DNA from: a virus
IMG/VR virus record: IMGVR_UViG_3300044609_000606
Location: 1-32,814 of that record
DNA: 32,814 nucleotides
Direction: 5' to 3' (one strand)
A model generated the notes under the pieces. It was given only the letters and a program-made list of their open reading frames with translations, was not told the DNA's origin and searched no databases. The translations under genes and the position numbers were made by a program. Position 1 is the stretch's first letter; the number at the start of each line of letters is the position of its first letter. Shown here one piece after another: positions 1-6,915 of the stretch.

Positions 1-645
1 GGTATTGACCTACATCCAAAACCAATCCAAAAAGGTGAGTGGAATGGTTCAGGTCTCCACACAAACTTCTCCACAGATAAAATGAGAAATGATGGTAATG
101 AAGAATATTTTATGTCATTGTTTAATGCGTTTGAGGTAAGGCATGAAGCTCATATTAAAGCTTACGGGTCAGATAACAATCTCCGTTTAACTGGTAAATT
201 TGAAACACAATCAATTGATAAATTTAGTTGGGGTGTTTCAGATCGAGGGGCATCAATTAGAGTTCCAAAAGAGACTGCTGAAAATTGGAAAGGTTATGTT
301 GAAGATCGTAGACCAGGATCAAATGCGGATCCGTACAAGATTATTATTGAGATTGTTAAATCATTGGATGCAACTAAACAAATCTATGGAATGAAACATA
401 TGATGAATAAACTTGTTGATATTGAAGGATTAAGTGAAAAATATAGAACTATATCTGGTGATGAGTTATTAAAAGAATATAAAAATGATGATGATTATGA
501 GGTTAATGAGGACACTATGAGGTCAAAGGCGAATATTGAACCTGAAGTAATAAAATTTGACACAGAGTCATTAATAAAATCTTCATCATTACCTGAAGAA
601 CTTAAAAAGATAATGTTAAACGCAGATAAAGTTGAAATAAAATGA
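1..645 (+). CDS. glnA: Glutamine synthetase, type II (eukaryote-like), 3' part of gene
   Basis: The reading frame is open from base 1, so the start lies outside the window; an internal ATG at 82 is not the real start. The visible 214 residues carry the C-terminal catalytic part of GSII: a KPIQ-x-GEWNGSGLHTNFST stretch (about residues 8-25), RLTGKFETQ, the RGASIR arginine motif and EDRRPGSNADPY, which in the family bind ATP, glutamate and the reaction intermediate. The enzyme makes glutamine from glutamate, ammonia and ATP in the cytoplasm. GSII proteins normally end soon after the last motif; here about 80 more charged residues follow (from about 'DATKQIY'), with no recognised domain. The stop overlaps the next start (ATGA), so it is co-transcribed with the DUF3310 gene. 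The family call is very firm; the role in infection (nitrogen supply for nucleotide synthesis) is inference. Confidence 0.93.
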   Translation, partial: GIDLHPKPIQKGEWNGSGLHTNFSTDKMRNDGNEEYFMSLFNAFEVRHEAHIKAYGSDNNLRLTGKFETQSIDKFSWGVSDRGASIRVPKETAENWKGYVEDRRPGSNADPYKIIIEIVKSLDATKQIYGMKHMMNKLVDIEGLSEKYRTISGDELLKEYKNDDDYEVNEDTMRSKANIEPEVIKFDTESLIKSSSLPEELKKIMLNADKVEIK

Positions 646-860
646 GTGAACAAGTAAATCACCCTCAACATTACGGAGGATCAGAAAACCCATATGAGGC
701 TATCAAGGTAATTGATGCTTGGGAATTAGGATTCTCATTGGGAAATACAGTTAAGTATATATCAAGAGCCGGTAAGAAAGAATCGGATAAAGAGTTACAG
801 GACCTTAAGAAAGCGTTATGGTACTTGCAACATCATATAGAAACATTAGAGAAAAAATGA
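642..860 (+). CDS. DUF3310 protein (T7 gp1.7 nucleotide kinase-like)
   Basis: A 72-residue protein matching the small phage family DUF3310: VNHPQHYGG near the N-terminus, a central IKVIDAWELGFSLGNTVKYI and the ISRAGKK signature, followed by a helix with QDLKKALWYLQHHIE. Members are almost confined to phages; T7 gp1.7, an unusual nucleotide kinase acting on dGMP/dTMP, contains this domain. The protein is about the minimal domain length. It overlaps the upstream glutamine synthetase gene and the downstream dehydratase gene by 4 bases each, so translation of the three is probably coupled. Family assignment is good; kinase activity is inferred. Confidence 0.85.
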   Translation: MSEQVNHPQHYGGSENPYEAIKVIDAWELGFSLGNTVKYISRAGKKESDKELQDLKKALWYLQHHIETLEKK

Positions 861-1795
861 AAATAGTAGTAACAGGAGGAGCGGGGTTTATTGGTTCCGC
901 ATTTATAAACCACCTATTAGATAACTTTGAATGTGATGTTATTTGTGTTGATAAACTAACATATGCTGGTCGTAGAATGAATCTTAAACACAATGTTTCT
1001 TTTTTACAAAAAGACATTTGTGATGTAACGGCAGATGAACTTGGTGATTTTGATTACATCGTTCACTTTGCGGCTGAGTCTCACGTCGACAATTCAATTA
1101 AAAATGGGTTACCATTTGTTAGAACTAATGTTGAGGGGACATTTAATTTATTGGAAATATCAAGAAAAAATAAAAACATTAAAAAATTCATACACATTTC
1201 AACCGATGAGGTATATGGTGATATGGATGAACACATCGCAATTAATCATACCGCAACTGAGGGTGATGATCTTAAACCAAGTTCATATTATTCGGCAACA
1301 AAGGCGGCTTCAGATTTGTTAGTGTTATCTGCAAATAGAACTTATGGTTTACCATATCTAATTACAAGAACTTGTAATAACTTTGGTGAACATCAGTTTG
1401 AAGAAAAATTCTTACCTACAATTGCAAGATCTATTAGTGAAGGTAAACCAATTCCTGTGTATGGTGATGGTAAACAAGTTAGGGAGTGGATGTATGTTTA
1501 TGATAATGTTAAAATAATTTGTGATTTAATGTTTGATGATGAGGTTGTTAACCAAGTCTTTAATATTGGGACAGGAAATAGAATGACAAATTTGGACATT
1601 ATTAAAAATATTTCTTATATTTTAAACAAAGAGGTTGATATTAAATACGTTGAAGACAGATTAGGTCACGATAGGAAATATGGTTTAAACTCCAATAAAA
1701 TGAGAAGTTATTATCGTAACAAGTATGGTGAGTTTCATGTTGTAGACAAAACTTTATCTGAGTATTTACAAAAACAATATGGAGAAAAAAACTAA
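857..1795 (+). CDS. dTDP-glucose 4,6-dehydratase-like NAD-dependent sugar epimerase/dehydratase
   Basis: Extended short-chain dehydrogenase. TGGAGFIGS (residues 6-14) is the NAD-binding loop, HFAAESHVDNS follows strand 4, STDEVYGD (115-122) contains the Thr-Asp-Glu trio typical of RmlB, and Y145-SAT-K149 is the catalytic YxxxK pair. The closest family is RmlB, which converts dTDP-glucose to the 4-keto-6-deoxy sugar. At 312 residues it is somewhat shorter than bacterial RmlB (about 350). A longer frame could begin at 818, but the ATG at 857 overlaps the previous stop (ATGA) and begins exactly with the usual MKIVVTGGAG, so I chose it. A phage could use it to alter surface sugars or make a modified nucleotide sugar; other nucleotide-sugar dehydratases or epimerases are possible. 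Confidence 0.85.
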   Translation: MKIVVTGGAGFIGSAFINHLLDNFECDVICVDKLTYAGRRMNLKHNVSFLQKDICDVTADELGDFDYIVHFAAESHVDNSIKNGLPFVRTNVEGTFNLLEISRKNKNIKKFIHISTDEVYGDMDEHIAINHTATEGDDLKPSSYYSATKAASDLLVLSANRTYGLPYLITRTCNNFGEHQFEEKFLPTIARSISEGKPIPVYGDGKQVREWMYVYDNVKIICDLMFDDEVVNQVFNIGTGNRMTNLDIIKNISYILNKEVDIKYVEDRLGHDRKYGLNSNKMRSYYRNKYGEFHVVDKTLSEYLQKQYGEKN

Positions 1796-2099
1796 TAAAG
1801 GTTTAAACAAGGAGATAAACGTATTAGGTGCGATTACAACTCCGGCAGAATTAATAAGAGAAACCATAATAAATTTTATGTGGGGATTATTAGGGAACTC
1901 TGTTGTTGTATTTGTATCCAAAGAGTTAGACTTTATGGTATTAATAAACTATATTATATACTATATATTAATATCCTACATTGTTAATAGAAAGAAATAT
2001 GAAACAATGTTAGGGAAGTTCATAGTACTTCCTGGGTCGGCAGCAATGGGGGCTTTTACTGGATATAAACTGGCACAAATAATAGTTAATACGTTATGA
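1779..2099 (+). CDS. Small membrane protein, unknown function
   Basis: A 106-residue protein that overlaps the end of the dehydratase gene by 17 bases. After a polar, Lys-rich N-terminus there are two or three hydrophobic segments: around residues 32-46 (WGLLGNSVVVFVSK), 51-68 (MVLINYIIYYILISYIV) and 83-103 (a Gly/Ala-containing C-terminal helix). No family is recognised. It is followed by another small membrane protein through an ATGA overlap, so the two may act together in the inner membrane. Confidence 0.7.
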   Translation: MEKKTNKGLNKEINVLGAITTPAELIRETIINFMWGLLGNSVVVFVSKELDFMVLINYIIYYILISYIVNRKKYETMLGKFIVLPGSAAMGAFTGYKLAQIIVNTL

Positions 2100-2230
2100 T
2101 ATGGAATAATAATGATTGGCAAGGTAGGTCAAAAAAACAGGTCGAAAGAAATTATAAAGTGTTCAAGTACTCACTTATACTTGCGTTTATTGGAACAATA
2201 CTTTTATTAATAATATCAATTTTAAATTAA
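2096..2230 (+). CDS. 44-residue single-helix membrane protein
   Basis: The start codon overlaps the previous stop (ATGA). The frame encodes 44 residues: an Asn/Trp-rich polar start (MIWNNNDWQGRSKKQ), basic residues, then one hydrophobic helix (SLILAFIGTILLLIISILN) at the C-terminus. The topology suggests a C-tail-anchored or single-pass inner-membrane protein. No family is recognised. Confidence rests on the coupled start, the clean helix and the absence of any other gene in this interval. Confidence 0.6.
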   Translation: MIWNNNDWQGRSKKQVERNYKVFKYSLILAFIGTILLLIISILN

Positions 2231-2235
2231 GAAAA

Positions 2236-2442
2236 ATGGGGTTAACTTTAACACAAAAAAATTACATACAAGATCAGTATGAGGGATTAAAAAATGACGA
2301 ACAAACACTCGGAGAAGTACACGAAATAATTGTAGATTTTTGTGTTGACAACTACATTGTTGACTTATCTAATGATGAAGATGGTGATATGTTCGAAGAG
2401 TTTTCAAATGATGTATGGGATTATTTAGAAACAATAAAATAA
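2236..2442 (+). CDS. Acidic hypothetical protein
   Basis: A 68-residue, strongly acidic, probably helical protein (many Asp and Glu; NDEDGDMFEEF near the C-terminus). It starts five bases after the preceding small membrane protein and ends four bases before the methyltransferase gene, so it belongs to the same transcription unit. I recognise no family. Small acidic phage proteins are sometimes inhibitors of nucleic-acid-binding enzymes, but nothing here proves that. Confidence 0.65.
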   Translation: MGLTLTQKNYIQDQYEGLKNDEQTLGEVHEIIVDFCVDNYIVDLSNDEDGDMFEEFSNDVWDYLETIK

Positions 2443-2446
2443 AGAG

Positions 2447-3295
2447 ATGATAGAAACAGGAAAAATTATAAACGGAGATTGTGTGGAAGTAATGAAAACA
2501 TTACCACAAGGATCCGTTGACTTAATCGTAACATCACCACCTTATGGTGTTGGTATTGCATATGATGTTCACGAAGATGATGTTGAATTTGAGGACTATT
2601 TGGTATTTGCTAAGAATTGGTTAACCGAAGCTTACAATGTATTAAAAGATGATGGTCGTATTGCTCTTAACATTCCTTATGAAATTAACAGACAAAAGAA
2701 AGGTGGAAGAATATTCTTTGTTTCTGAGATGTATCAGTTAATGAAACAAATTGGATTTGGATTCTTTGGTATCGTTGACCTTGAGGAACAATCACCACAT
2801 AGATCTAAAACTACCGCGTGGGGTTCTTGGATGTCACCATCTAGCCCATATATCTATAACCCAAAAGAGTGTGTTATATTAGCGTATAAGAAACATCACA
2901 TTAAAAAAGTTAAAGGTGAACCGCAATGGAAGGGAGTCCCAACCGAGATCGAACAAGAAGATGGGACATTAAAGAAAAAAGTCGTATATGAAGAGACGGA
3001 TAAGAAAGAATTTATGGAGCTTGTTTTTGGTCAGTGGAATTATTTTGCAGATACAAAATCACTCACCAAGGCGACCTTCTCCATGGACATCCCAACAAAG
3101 GCGATTAAGATATTATCCTACAAGGACGATGTAATTTTAGATCCATTTGCTGGTTCAGGAACAACATTGGTTGCGGCGGAGATATTAGGTCGTAGATGGT
3201 TGGGAATTGAATTAAGTCCTAATTATAAACATATTGCCGAAACTAGAATTAATTACTTTAAGGCTTTAGATCAAATAAAAGAACTCCCACTATAA
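2447..3295 (+). CDS. DNA methyltransferase (N4-cytosine/N6-adenine, beta-type motif order)
   Basis: A 282-residue solitary DNA methyltransferase of the N6_N4_Mtase family. Catalytic motif IV TSPPY is at residues 29-33, and the SAM-binding FxGxG motif DPFAGSGTT comes later at 231-239, followed by GRRWLGIELSPNYKHIAETRI. This catalytic-then-SAM order is that of the beta class. SPPY is more often seen in N4-cytosine enzymes, but the target base cannot be fixed from the motif alone. The middle (about 80-200) would hold target recognition. No restriction endonuclease lies nearby, so it probably protects phage DNA or marks it. A strong terminator hairpin overlaps its last codons. Confidence 0.92.
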   Translation: MIETGKIINGDCVEVMKTLPQGSVDLIVTSPPYGVGIAYDVHEDDVEFEDYLVFAKNWLTEAYNVLKDDGRIALNIPYEINRQKKGGRIFFVSEMYQLMKQIGFGFFGIVDLEEQSPHRSKTTAWGSWMSPSSPYIYNPKECVILAYKKHHIKKVKGEPQWKGVPTEIEQEDGTLKKKVVYEETDKKEFMELVFGQWNYFADTKSLTKATFSMDIPTKAIKILSYKDDVILDPFAGSGTTLVAAEILGRRWLGIELSPNYKHIAETRINYFKALDQIKELPL

Positions 3296-3316
3296 TCAGT
3301 GGGAGTTTTCCTTTTT
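3282..3316 (+). terminator. Rho-independent terminator after methyltransferase
   Basis: AACTCCCAC pairs perfectly with GTGGGAGTT across an 8-base loop (TATAATCA), followed by a T-rich tract interrupted by CC. The left arm lies inside the last methyltransferase codons and the stop codon is in the loop. It closes the operon that contains the glutamine synthetase gene. Confidence 0.85.
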
Positions 3317-3322
3317 ACATAG

Positions 3323-3330
3323 TATTTATA
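3323..3330 (+). promoter_or_regulatory. TATTTATA motif (putative late promoter)
   Basis: Exact TATTTATA directly after the terminator, the same octamer found upstream of several other transcription units in this window. It points rightwards into a 15-codon frame and then antisense into the 3' end of the minus-strand transglycosylase gene. Confidence 0.4.
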
Positions 3331-3344
3331 ACAAATTTAATATT

Positions 3345-3392
3345 ATGGAAGATGAATATGAATATGGTGATCACAGTATTTGTGAATTTTAA
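3345..3392 (+). CDS. Possible 15-residue acidic peptide
   Basis: ATG at 3345 after an AT-rich leader, 15 bases behind the TATTTATA motif; the peptide would be MEDEYEYGDHSICEF. Its stop overlaps the stop of the convergent transglycosylase gene. The product is very short and without a known family. The only arguments for it are the promoter-like motif and its position; it may instead just be the 5' end of an antisense RNA. Confidence 0.22.
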   Translation: MEDEYEYGDHSICEF

Positions 3393-3940
3393 TTAATACT
3401 CACCCATTTATTTTTGAAGTTAACATTACTTGCACAATATCTTGCGTAATCATTCACGATAGGTCTTCCTGTATTATAACATCCACAAACAATAGACCAA
3501 TCTTTGTATCTTGAATATAATCTATTAAGTAGTTTCATACTCGTCTCAACATTCAATTCAATATCTGTTGTCAATCTTTTTTTACTATAATTAACTTTAT
3601 TAATGTAATCAGATGTTGTTGGCATAATCTGCATTGGACCAACCGCACCAGCAAAAGACTCTTGGTATGGGTTGTACTTCCAATGGAAAGGACCTAAGTA
3701 TCTTGTTTCCATGTAGGCTACGTTGTATGCGATGTATTTAGGAATCTCATATTCGTCACTATACTTTTCAATCAACTCGTACATCTTCATTGATGTTGGG
3801 GATTGAATACTTGAATAATCATTTGACCCTGAGAATATTGAATCGGTTGATAATGGGGATTCAGACATAAACCCAAAGATGATGAATACCCCAACACATA
3901 AACCAAGATAAGTTATTTTAGATAATTTAAGGATATTCAT
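3389..3940 (-). CDS. Membrane-anchored SLT-type lytic transglycosylase
   Basis: A 183-residue protein with an N-terminal hydrophobic segment (about residues 10-24, signal anchor or signal peptide), a Ser/Asp-rich linker and an SLT (goose-type-lysozyme-like) domain. E78 in the YMETR motif is the expected catalytic acid; AGAVGPMQIMPTT (97-109) is the family's G(A/L)xxGxMQxMP block, and NVETSMKLLNRLY plus VCGCYNTG match the later SLT motifs. It would cleave peptidoglycan between MurNAc and GlcNAc from the periplasmic side. The gene lies with one other minus-strand gene in an otherwise mostly plus-strand region, suggesting a separately controlled lysis or entry function. Confidence 0.85.
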   Translation of the reverse strand: MNILKLSKITYLGLCVGVFIIFGFMSESPLSTDSIFSGSNDYSSIQSPTSMKMYELIEKYSDEYEIPKYIAYNVAYMETRYLGPFHWKYNPYQESFAGAVGPMQIMPTTSDYINKVNYSKKRLTTDIELNVETSMKLLNRLYSRYKDWSIVCGCYNTGRPIVNDYARYCASNVNFKNKWVSIN

Positions 3941-3946
3941 AGTTTC

Positions 3947-4264
3947 TTATTTTGTTTGGTCAATAAAAATGTTCTTAGCGTAAAGTTTAAAAATAGACAT
4001 ACCGATAGAGTCTTGATAAACGGTATAATCACCTGTAGTCTTATCGATCACAATGAGATGGTTATGTTCATCTATCGCTAAATTAACTTGGGACCTGTTC
4101 ACTTTAACCATTTGGATAGTTGGTTTCTTTGGTCCATATTGTTGGTTATAAAGATAACCCACGGAGAATCCACCTAGTAATGATACTACTATGAAAACTA
4201 CAACACCTAACGACTTGAATACTGATTTTTTTGCTTCTAAAAAATTTGTGATTTTCTCTTTCAT
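3947..4264 (-). CDS. Membrane-anchored protein, possibly lysis-associated
   Basis: A 105-residue protein with a basic N-terminus, one transmembrane helix (about residues 19-38, VVVFIVVSLLGGFSVGYLY) and a 65-residue, probably periplasmic, beta-rich tail (HNHLIVIDKTTGDYTVYQD). It is upstream of and 6 bases from the SLT transglycosylase on the minus strand, so both are likely made from one mRNA. Position next to a peptidoglycan hydrolase suggests a role in lysis, for example a spanin- or regulator-like partner, but no family is recognised and it lacks a lipobox. Confidence 0.7.
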   Translation of the reverse strand: MKEKITNFLEAKKSVFKSLGVVVFIVVSLLGGFSVGYLYNQQYGPKKPTIQMVKVNRSQVNLAIDEHNHLIVIDKTTGDYTVYQDSIGMSIFKLYAKNIFIDQTK

Positions 4265-4338
4265 AATATATATTTTTAATTGGTTTAAGCTAATTTACAT
4301 AAAAACTTTGGATTTGCAATTTTTTTTTTGTTGAAAAG

Positions 4339-4346
4339 TATTTATA
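4339..4346 (+). promoter_or_regulatory. TATTTATA motif, 3 bases before ATG
   Basis: Exact TATTTATA followed by AGT and the ATG of the DHH gene at 4350. If the octamer is a -10-type element, transcription would begin at or next to the start codon, giving a leaderless mRNA. The sequence TATTTATAAGTA is shared with the minus-strand promoter at 6106-6113. Confidence 0.55.
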
Positions 4347-4349
4347 AGT

Positions 4350-5756
4350 ATGAAGAAAAAGTTAATAACAGAATCAGGAATTAGAAACATCAGAGAATTA
4401 TCTAAAAGATATCCTGAGGCTAAGATATATTTTCACCAAGATTTAGATGGTGTGACCACCGCATTAGGTATGAAAAACTACTTAGAACAAAATGGTATCA
4501 AAGTGGTTGATGCTGAGATCATCCAATATGGTGATAAAGAATTTGCAATTAAGAAATTAGATGCTGAGGGTGATGTAATGCCGGTGTTAGTTGACTTTGC
4601 TCACGGGAAACCGATGTTCGTTATACATACGGATCACCACGACACTCAAGCTGGTGTTGAACAAGGTACATCAACTAATTTTAAATCTTCAAGATCAAAT
4701 GTTGAAACTATTTCTCAAACCGTATCACCTAAGGAGATTTTCCCAAGTGATGACATTACATTAATATCTACGGTTGACTCCGCTAATTATGCTCAATATG
4801 ATATTACACCTGAACAAGTAATGAATTATTTGTTTAAAGTGGATAAGGATCAATCATTACAAAGAAATAAGATGGTGATGGGTATGGTTACCAATAAATT
4901 ATTATTGGCGTTCAAGAACAAACCAGGTTTCTTGGAGAATATTGTAATGAATGCTAATCCATCTTTGTTAAGTATATTAATGAACATCAAATCACAAATT
5001 AAAGAAAACAAATTTGCTGACGTTGAGACATTGGATAAAAATAAAGAGAACTATGTTCAAACAATGAAGACAAATAAAAATGTTAGAGTTGATGATAACA
5101 TTATAGTTCAATATGGTGGTGGTAGTATGATGAAGCCAGGATCATACGATAGATACACTCCATTTAGAAATAACCCTGATGCTGACTTTTTAGTTATTGC
5201 TTGGCCGTTAGGTTTGGTACAAGCGTCTTGTAATCCATTTAAGAAAGAAAGAGCACTTAAAGGTGTAAACTTAGGTGAGATTAAAGATGAGGTATTAAAC
5301 AAGTGGAAAACACAATTACAGGATAAAGATATTCCATTGTCATCAATTAAATGGATTTCTGAATCAGGAAAACAATTTGGTGAAGAATCTGTTGGTTTTA
5401 CGTTTAGAGACTTTAACGCTCTATACGGTAAAGAGTTTAAAAGAATGGTTGATGGGGATGATATCCTTAATGATGTTGAGGAAGCAATGAAGAAACCATT
5501 TAGTTCATTAACAGAAGAAGAAATGAAAATGTTAGATTCAATCAGTGTAAACGCTTGGGATCTTATTCAATCTAATAGTGGTGGACATAAATGTATAACA
5601 AACATTTCTGGGTTATCATACTTAGGAAGATCTAAGAGACCACCTGAAGGAAAATACAAATATGATGCGGAATCAGAAGATGCACCATATGTTAAATTTA
5701 CAAAGATGGTTCAGAATGAATTTGTAAGAGTATTGAAAGAAAAAATGAATAATTAA
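4350..5756 (+). CDS. DHH-family phosphoesterase
   Basis: A 468-residue protein with DHH-superfamily motifs: HQDLDGVTTALG (residues 29-40, the DxDG metal-binding motif near the N-terminus), VDFAHG near 81-86, and THxD-type DHH at 95-97 (HTDHHD). A glycine-rich SGGHKCITNISG near residues 410-421 resembles the DHHA1 substrate-binding motif. Family members are RecJ-type exonucleases, nanoRNases and cyclic-dinucleotide phosphodiesterases; the exact substrate is unclear. The central region is much longer than in NrnA-type enzymes. The first residues (MKKKLITESGIRNIREL) resemble the LTES-type N-terminus of several putative virion proteins here. It ends in a TTAA tail-to-tail overlap with the minus-strand DUF192 gene. 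Confidence 0.8.
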   Translation: MKKKLITESGIRNIRELSKRYPEAKIYFHQDLDGVTTALGMKNYLEQNGIKVVDAEIIQYGDKEFAIKKLDAEGDVMPVLVDFAHGKPMFVIHTDHHDTQAGVEQGTSTNFKSSRSNVETISQTVSPKEIFPSDDITLISTVDSANYAQYDITPEQVMNYLFKVDKDQSLQRNKMVMGMVTNKLLLAFKNKPGFLENIVMNANPSLLSILMNIKSQIKENKFADVETLDKNKENYVQTMKTNKNVRVDDNIIVQYGGGSMMKPGSYDRYTPFRNNPDADFLVIAWPLGLVQASCNPFKKERALKGVNLGEIKDEVLNKWKTQLQDKDIPLSSIKWISESGKQFGEESVGFTFRDFNALYGKEFKRMVDGDDILNDVEEAMKKPFSSLTEEEMKMLDSISVNAWDLIQSNSGGHKCITNISGLSYLGRSKRPPEGKYKYDAESEDAPYVKFTKMVQNEFVRVLKEKMNN

Positions 5757-6100
5757 TCTTGTAATAGTATGGTGTCACCTTCTGTGATATCATACTTAAT
5801 ACAAGTACCACCTTTTAGTTCTAATACCATATCACCACTACCTTTATAACGATCACACTCAGGTGTAGTACAAGGTTTACAATTATTATGAATTTTAGTA
5901 ATCCTATTGTTCTTTATAAAAATTATATCCAAAGGGATAATACAATTCTTCATCCAAAAAGAATGATCACCATTCTTCATCATAAATAACATACCATCAA
6001 AATCTTTGTTGAATTTTTTACCCATCATACCTTTTTGTATGTCTTTACTGGTCATTACACATTTGACATTGAATAAATTGTTATTTACTATTAACTCCAT
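5753..6100 (-). CDS. DUF192 family protein
   Basis: A 115-residue DUF192 protein. Signature features are MMGKKF (the usual RGLMGR-like turn), GMLFMM, then FWMKNCIIPLDIIFI (the hallmark FWMKNTxIPLDxxFI) and a late Lys/Gly-containing strand leading to a C-terminal beta region. DUF192 proteins are small beta-rich domains of unknown biochemical function; most bacterial ones are secreted or lipoprotein forms, but this copy has no signal peptide and should be cytoplasmic or virion-borne. A CKPCTTPEC cysteine cluster in the middle could bind metal. Its start lies 23 bases from the divergent Nudix gene, with a TATTTATA motif on the minus strand between them. Confidence 0.85.
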   Translation of the reverse strand: MELIVNNNLFNVKCVMTSKDIQKGMMGKKFNKDFDGMLFMMKNGDHSFWMKNCIIPLDIIFIKNNRITKIHNNCKPCTTPECDRYKGSGDMVLELKGGTCIKYDITEGDTILLQD

Positions 6101-6105
6101 ATACT

Positions 6106-6113
6106 TATAAATA
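6106..6113 (-). promoter_or_regulatory. TATTTATA motif on minus strand, 5 bases before ATG
   Basis: Read on the minus strand this is TATTTATA, then AGTAT, then the ATG of the DUF192 gene at 6100. The sequence from the octamer into the start nearly repeats the one at 4339-4352 upstream of the DHH gene. The whole divergent intergenic space is only 23 bases. Confidence 0.5.
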
Positions 6114-6123
6114 TATTCTTATA

Positions 6124-6534
6124 ATGAAATCAGATAGAAGTTCAGGTGTAATATTGAAATATGGTAAAAAAGTTTTGTTATGTAAACGAGCTGATCATGA
6201 AACTTATGCGGGAAAATGGTTTATTCCTTCAGGTCATTTGGAGAAAAATGAAACCCCAAAAGAATGTGCTTATCGTGAATTTTATGAGGAGACAAATATT
6301 AAGATTGAGGAGGAAATAAGTTTAGTTGGTTTCATTACAAAGAAAGATGATGAAGGTAAGACAAAAGGATTAATATATGTTTATTTATATGAATCGGATG
6401 AAAAAACTTTACCTAATTTAGATAAGGCTGAAGATGGTCACGAACATTCAGATTGTGGATTTTTTACGTTAGATGACCTACCACTTGATGAAAATGATGA
6501 ATTATACAAAATTTTAACAAAAATTTTATCTTAA
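6124..6534 (+). CDS. Nudix hydrolase
   Basis: A 136-residue single-domain Nudix protein. The Nudix box spans residues 37-59: G-HLEKN-E-x7-RE-F-Y-EE-T-N-I, with the helix glutamates that bind Mg2+ all present; only the glycine near the end (usual EExGU) is replaced by Asn. Family members hydrolyse nucleoside diphosphates linked to another moiety (damaged NTPs, ADP-ribose, NAD, RNA caps); the substrate is not predictable. It is divergent from the DUF192 gene with a 23-base gap. Phage Nudix enzymes include T4 NudE, so a nucleotide-clearing role in infection is plausible. Confidence 0.9.
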   Translation: MKSDRSSGVILKYGKKVLLCKRADHETYAGKWFIPSGHLEKNETPKECAYREFYEETNIKIEEEISLVGFITKKDDEGKTKGLIYVYLYESDEKTLPNLDKAEDGHEHSDCGFFTLDDLPLDENDELYKILTKILS

Positions 6535-6570
6535 ATGTAAAAAATTATTGACTTTTACTAAACTATTGTA

Positions 6571-6578
6571 TATTTATA
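6571..6578 (+). promoter_or_regulatory. TATTTATA motif upstream of a non-coding unit
   Basis: Exact TATTTATA within TATATTTATATTA, with a TTG at 6548-6550 that could serve as a host-type -33 element. No start codon follows before the terminator at 6638-6674, so it would drive a short RNA. Confidence 0.45.
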
Positions 6579-6583
6579 TTACA

Positions 6584-6674
6584 CAAAAAACAACCAATAC
6601 CCTTCCTTTCTACGAACAAATTGGTTTATCAATACTAATCCCATAGTTTTTGAGAAAAAAGTATGGGATTTTTT
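6584..6674 (+). ncRNA. Candidate small RNA, about 90 bases
   Basis: The stretch between the TATTTATA motif at 6571 and the terminator contains no ATG outside the terminator. It could fold as hairpin AACCAAT (6592-6598) with ATTGGTT (6620-6626) enclosing a pyrimidine-rich 21-base loop (CCCTTCCTTTCTACG), then a short linker, then the terminator stem. Promoter, stem-loop and terminator together look like a free-standing small-RNA gene. The start is approximate and the function unknown. Confidence 0.4.
6638..6674 (+). terminator. Terminator of the candidate small RNA
   Basis: ATCCCATA (6638-6645) pairs with TATGGGAT (6662-6669) around a 16-base A/T-rich loop, then six T in all follow. It separates the small-RNA unit from the gene starting at 6720. 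Confidence 0.7.
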
Positions 6675-6695
6675 ATGCCGTGTCATTTTTATTTG

Positions 6696-6703
6696 TATAT
6701 TTG
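6696..6703 (+). promoter_or_regulatory. Host-type -7 element TATATTTG
   Basis: TATATTTG, the Bacteroidetes TAnnTTTG element, 16 bases before the ATG at 6720. It lies between the terminator and the gene, so the mRNA would have a leader of about 10-12 bases with an A-rich start region. Confidence 0.65.
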
Positions 6704-6719
6704 TAGAAATAAGAAACAT

Positions 6720-6911
6720 ATGAGCTCAATTCCTTTATACATTGTTGTTAATAGCCACCTAAGTGATTCACTAATTGAGATAGGGTTTAACCCTGAATTA
6801 GCAAGTCAAAGAATTCGTTTTGTTAAAGTTTTAACAAATATGTTTTCTGATCTTAGTCAGAGAATTGAGGAGGATGAATTAAATCGTATTTGGAAAGAAA
6901 AAATAAACTAA
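6720..6911 (+). CDS. Small hypothetical protein (63 aa)
   Basis: I start this gene at the ATG at 6720, just after the TATATTTG promoter and an A-rich stretch. An in-frame ATG at 6663 lies inside the terminator hairpin and upstream of the promoter, so the longer version is unlikely. The product is 63 residues with a predicted short strand (LYIVVNSH) and two helices ending in EEDELNRIWKEK. No family is recognised. It is followed four bases later by another small gene. Confidence 0.65.
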   Translation: MSSIPLYIVVNSHLSDSLIEIGFNPELASQRIRFVKVLTNMFSDLSQRIEEDELNRIWKEKIN

Positions 6912-6915
6912 AAAC

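Noticed and set aside
818-856. Upstream extension of the dehydratase gene
   Set aside because: The extra residues come from the overlapping DUF3310 gene in another frame; the ATG at 857 gives the standard N-terminus of the family.
6663-6719. Longer version of the gene at 6720
   Set aside because: The extension is made of terminator arm, T tract and promoter sequence.
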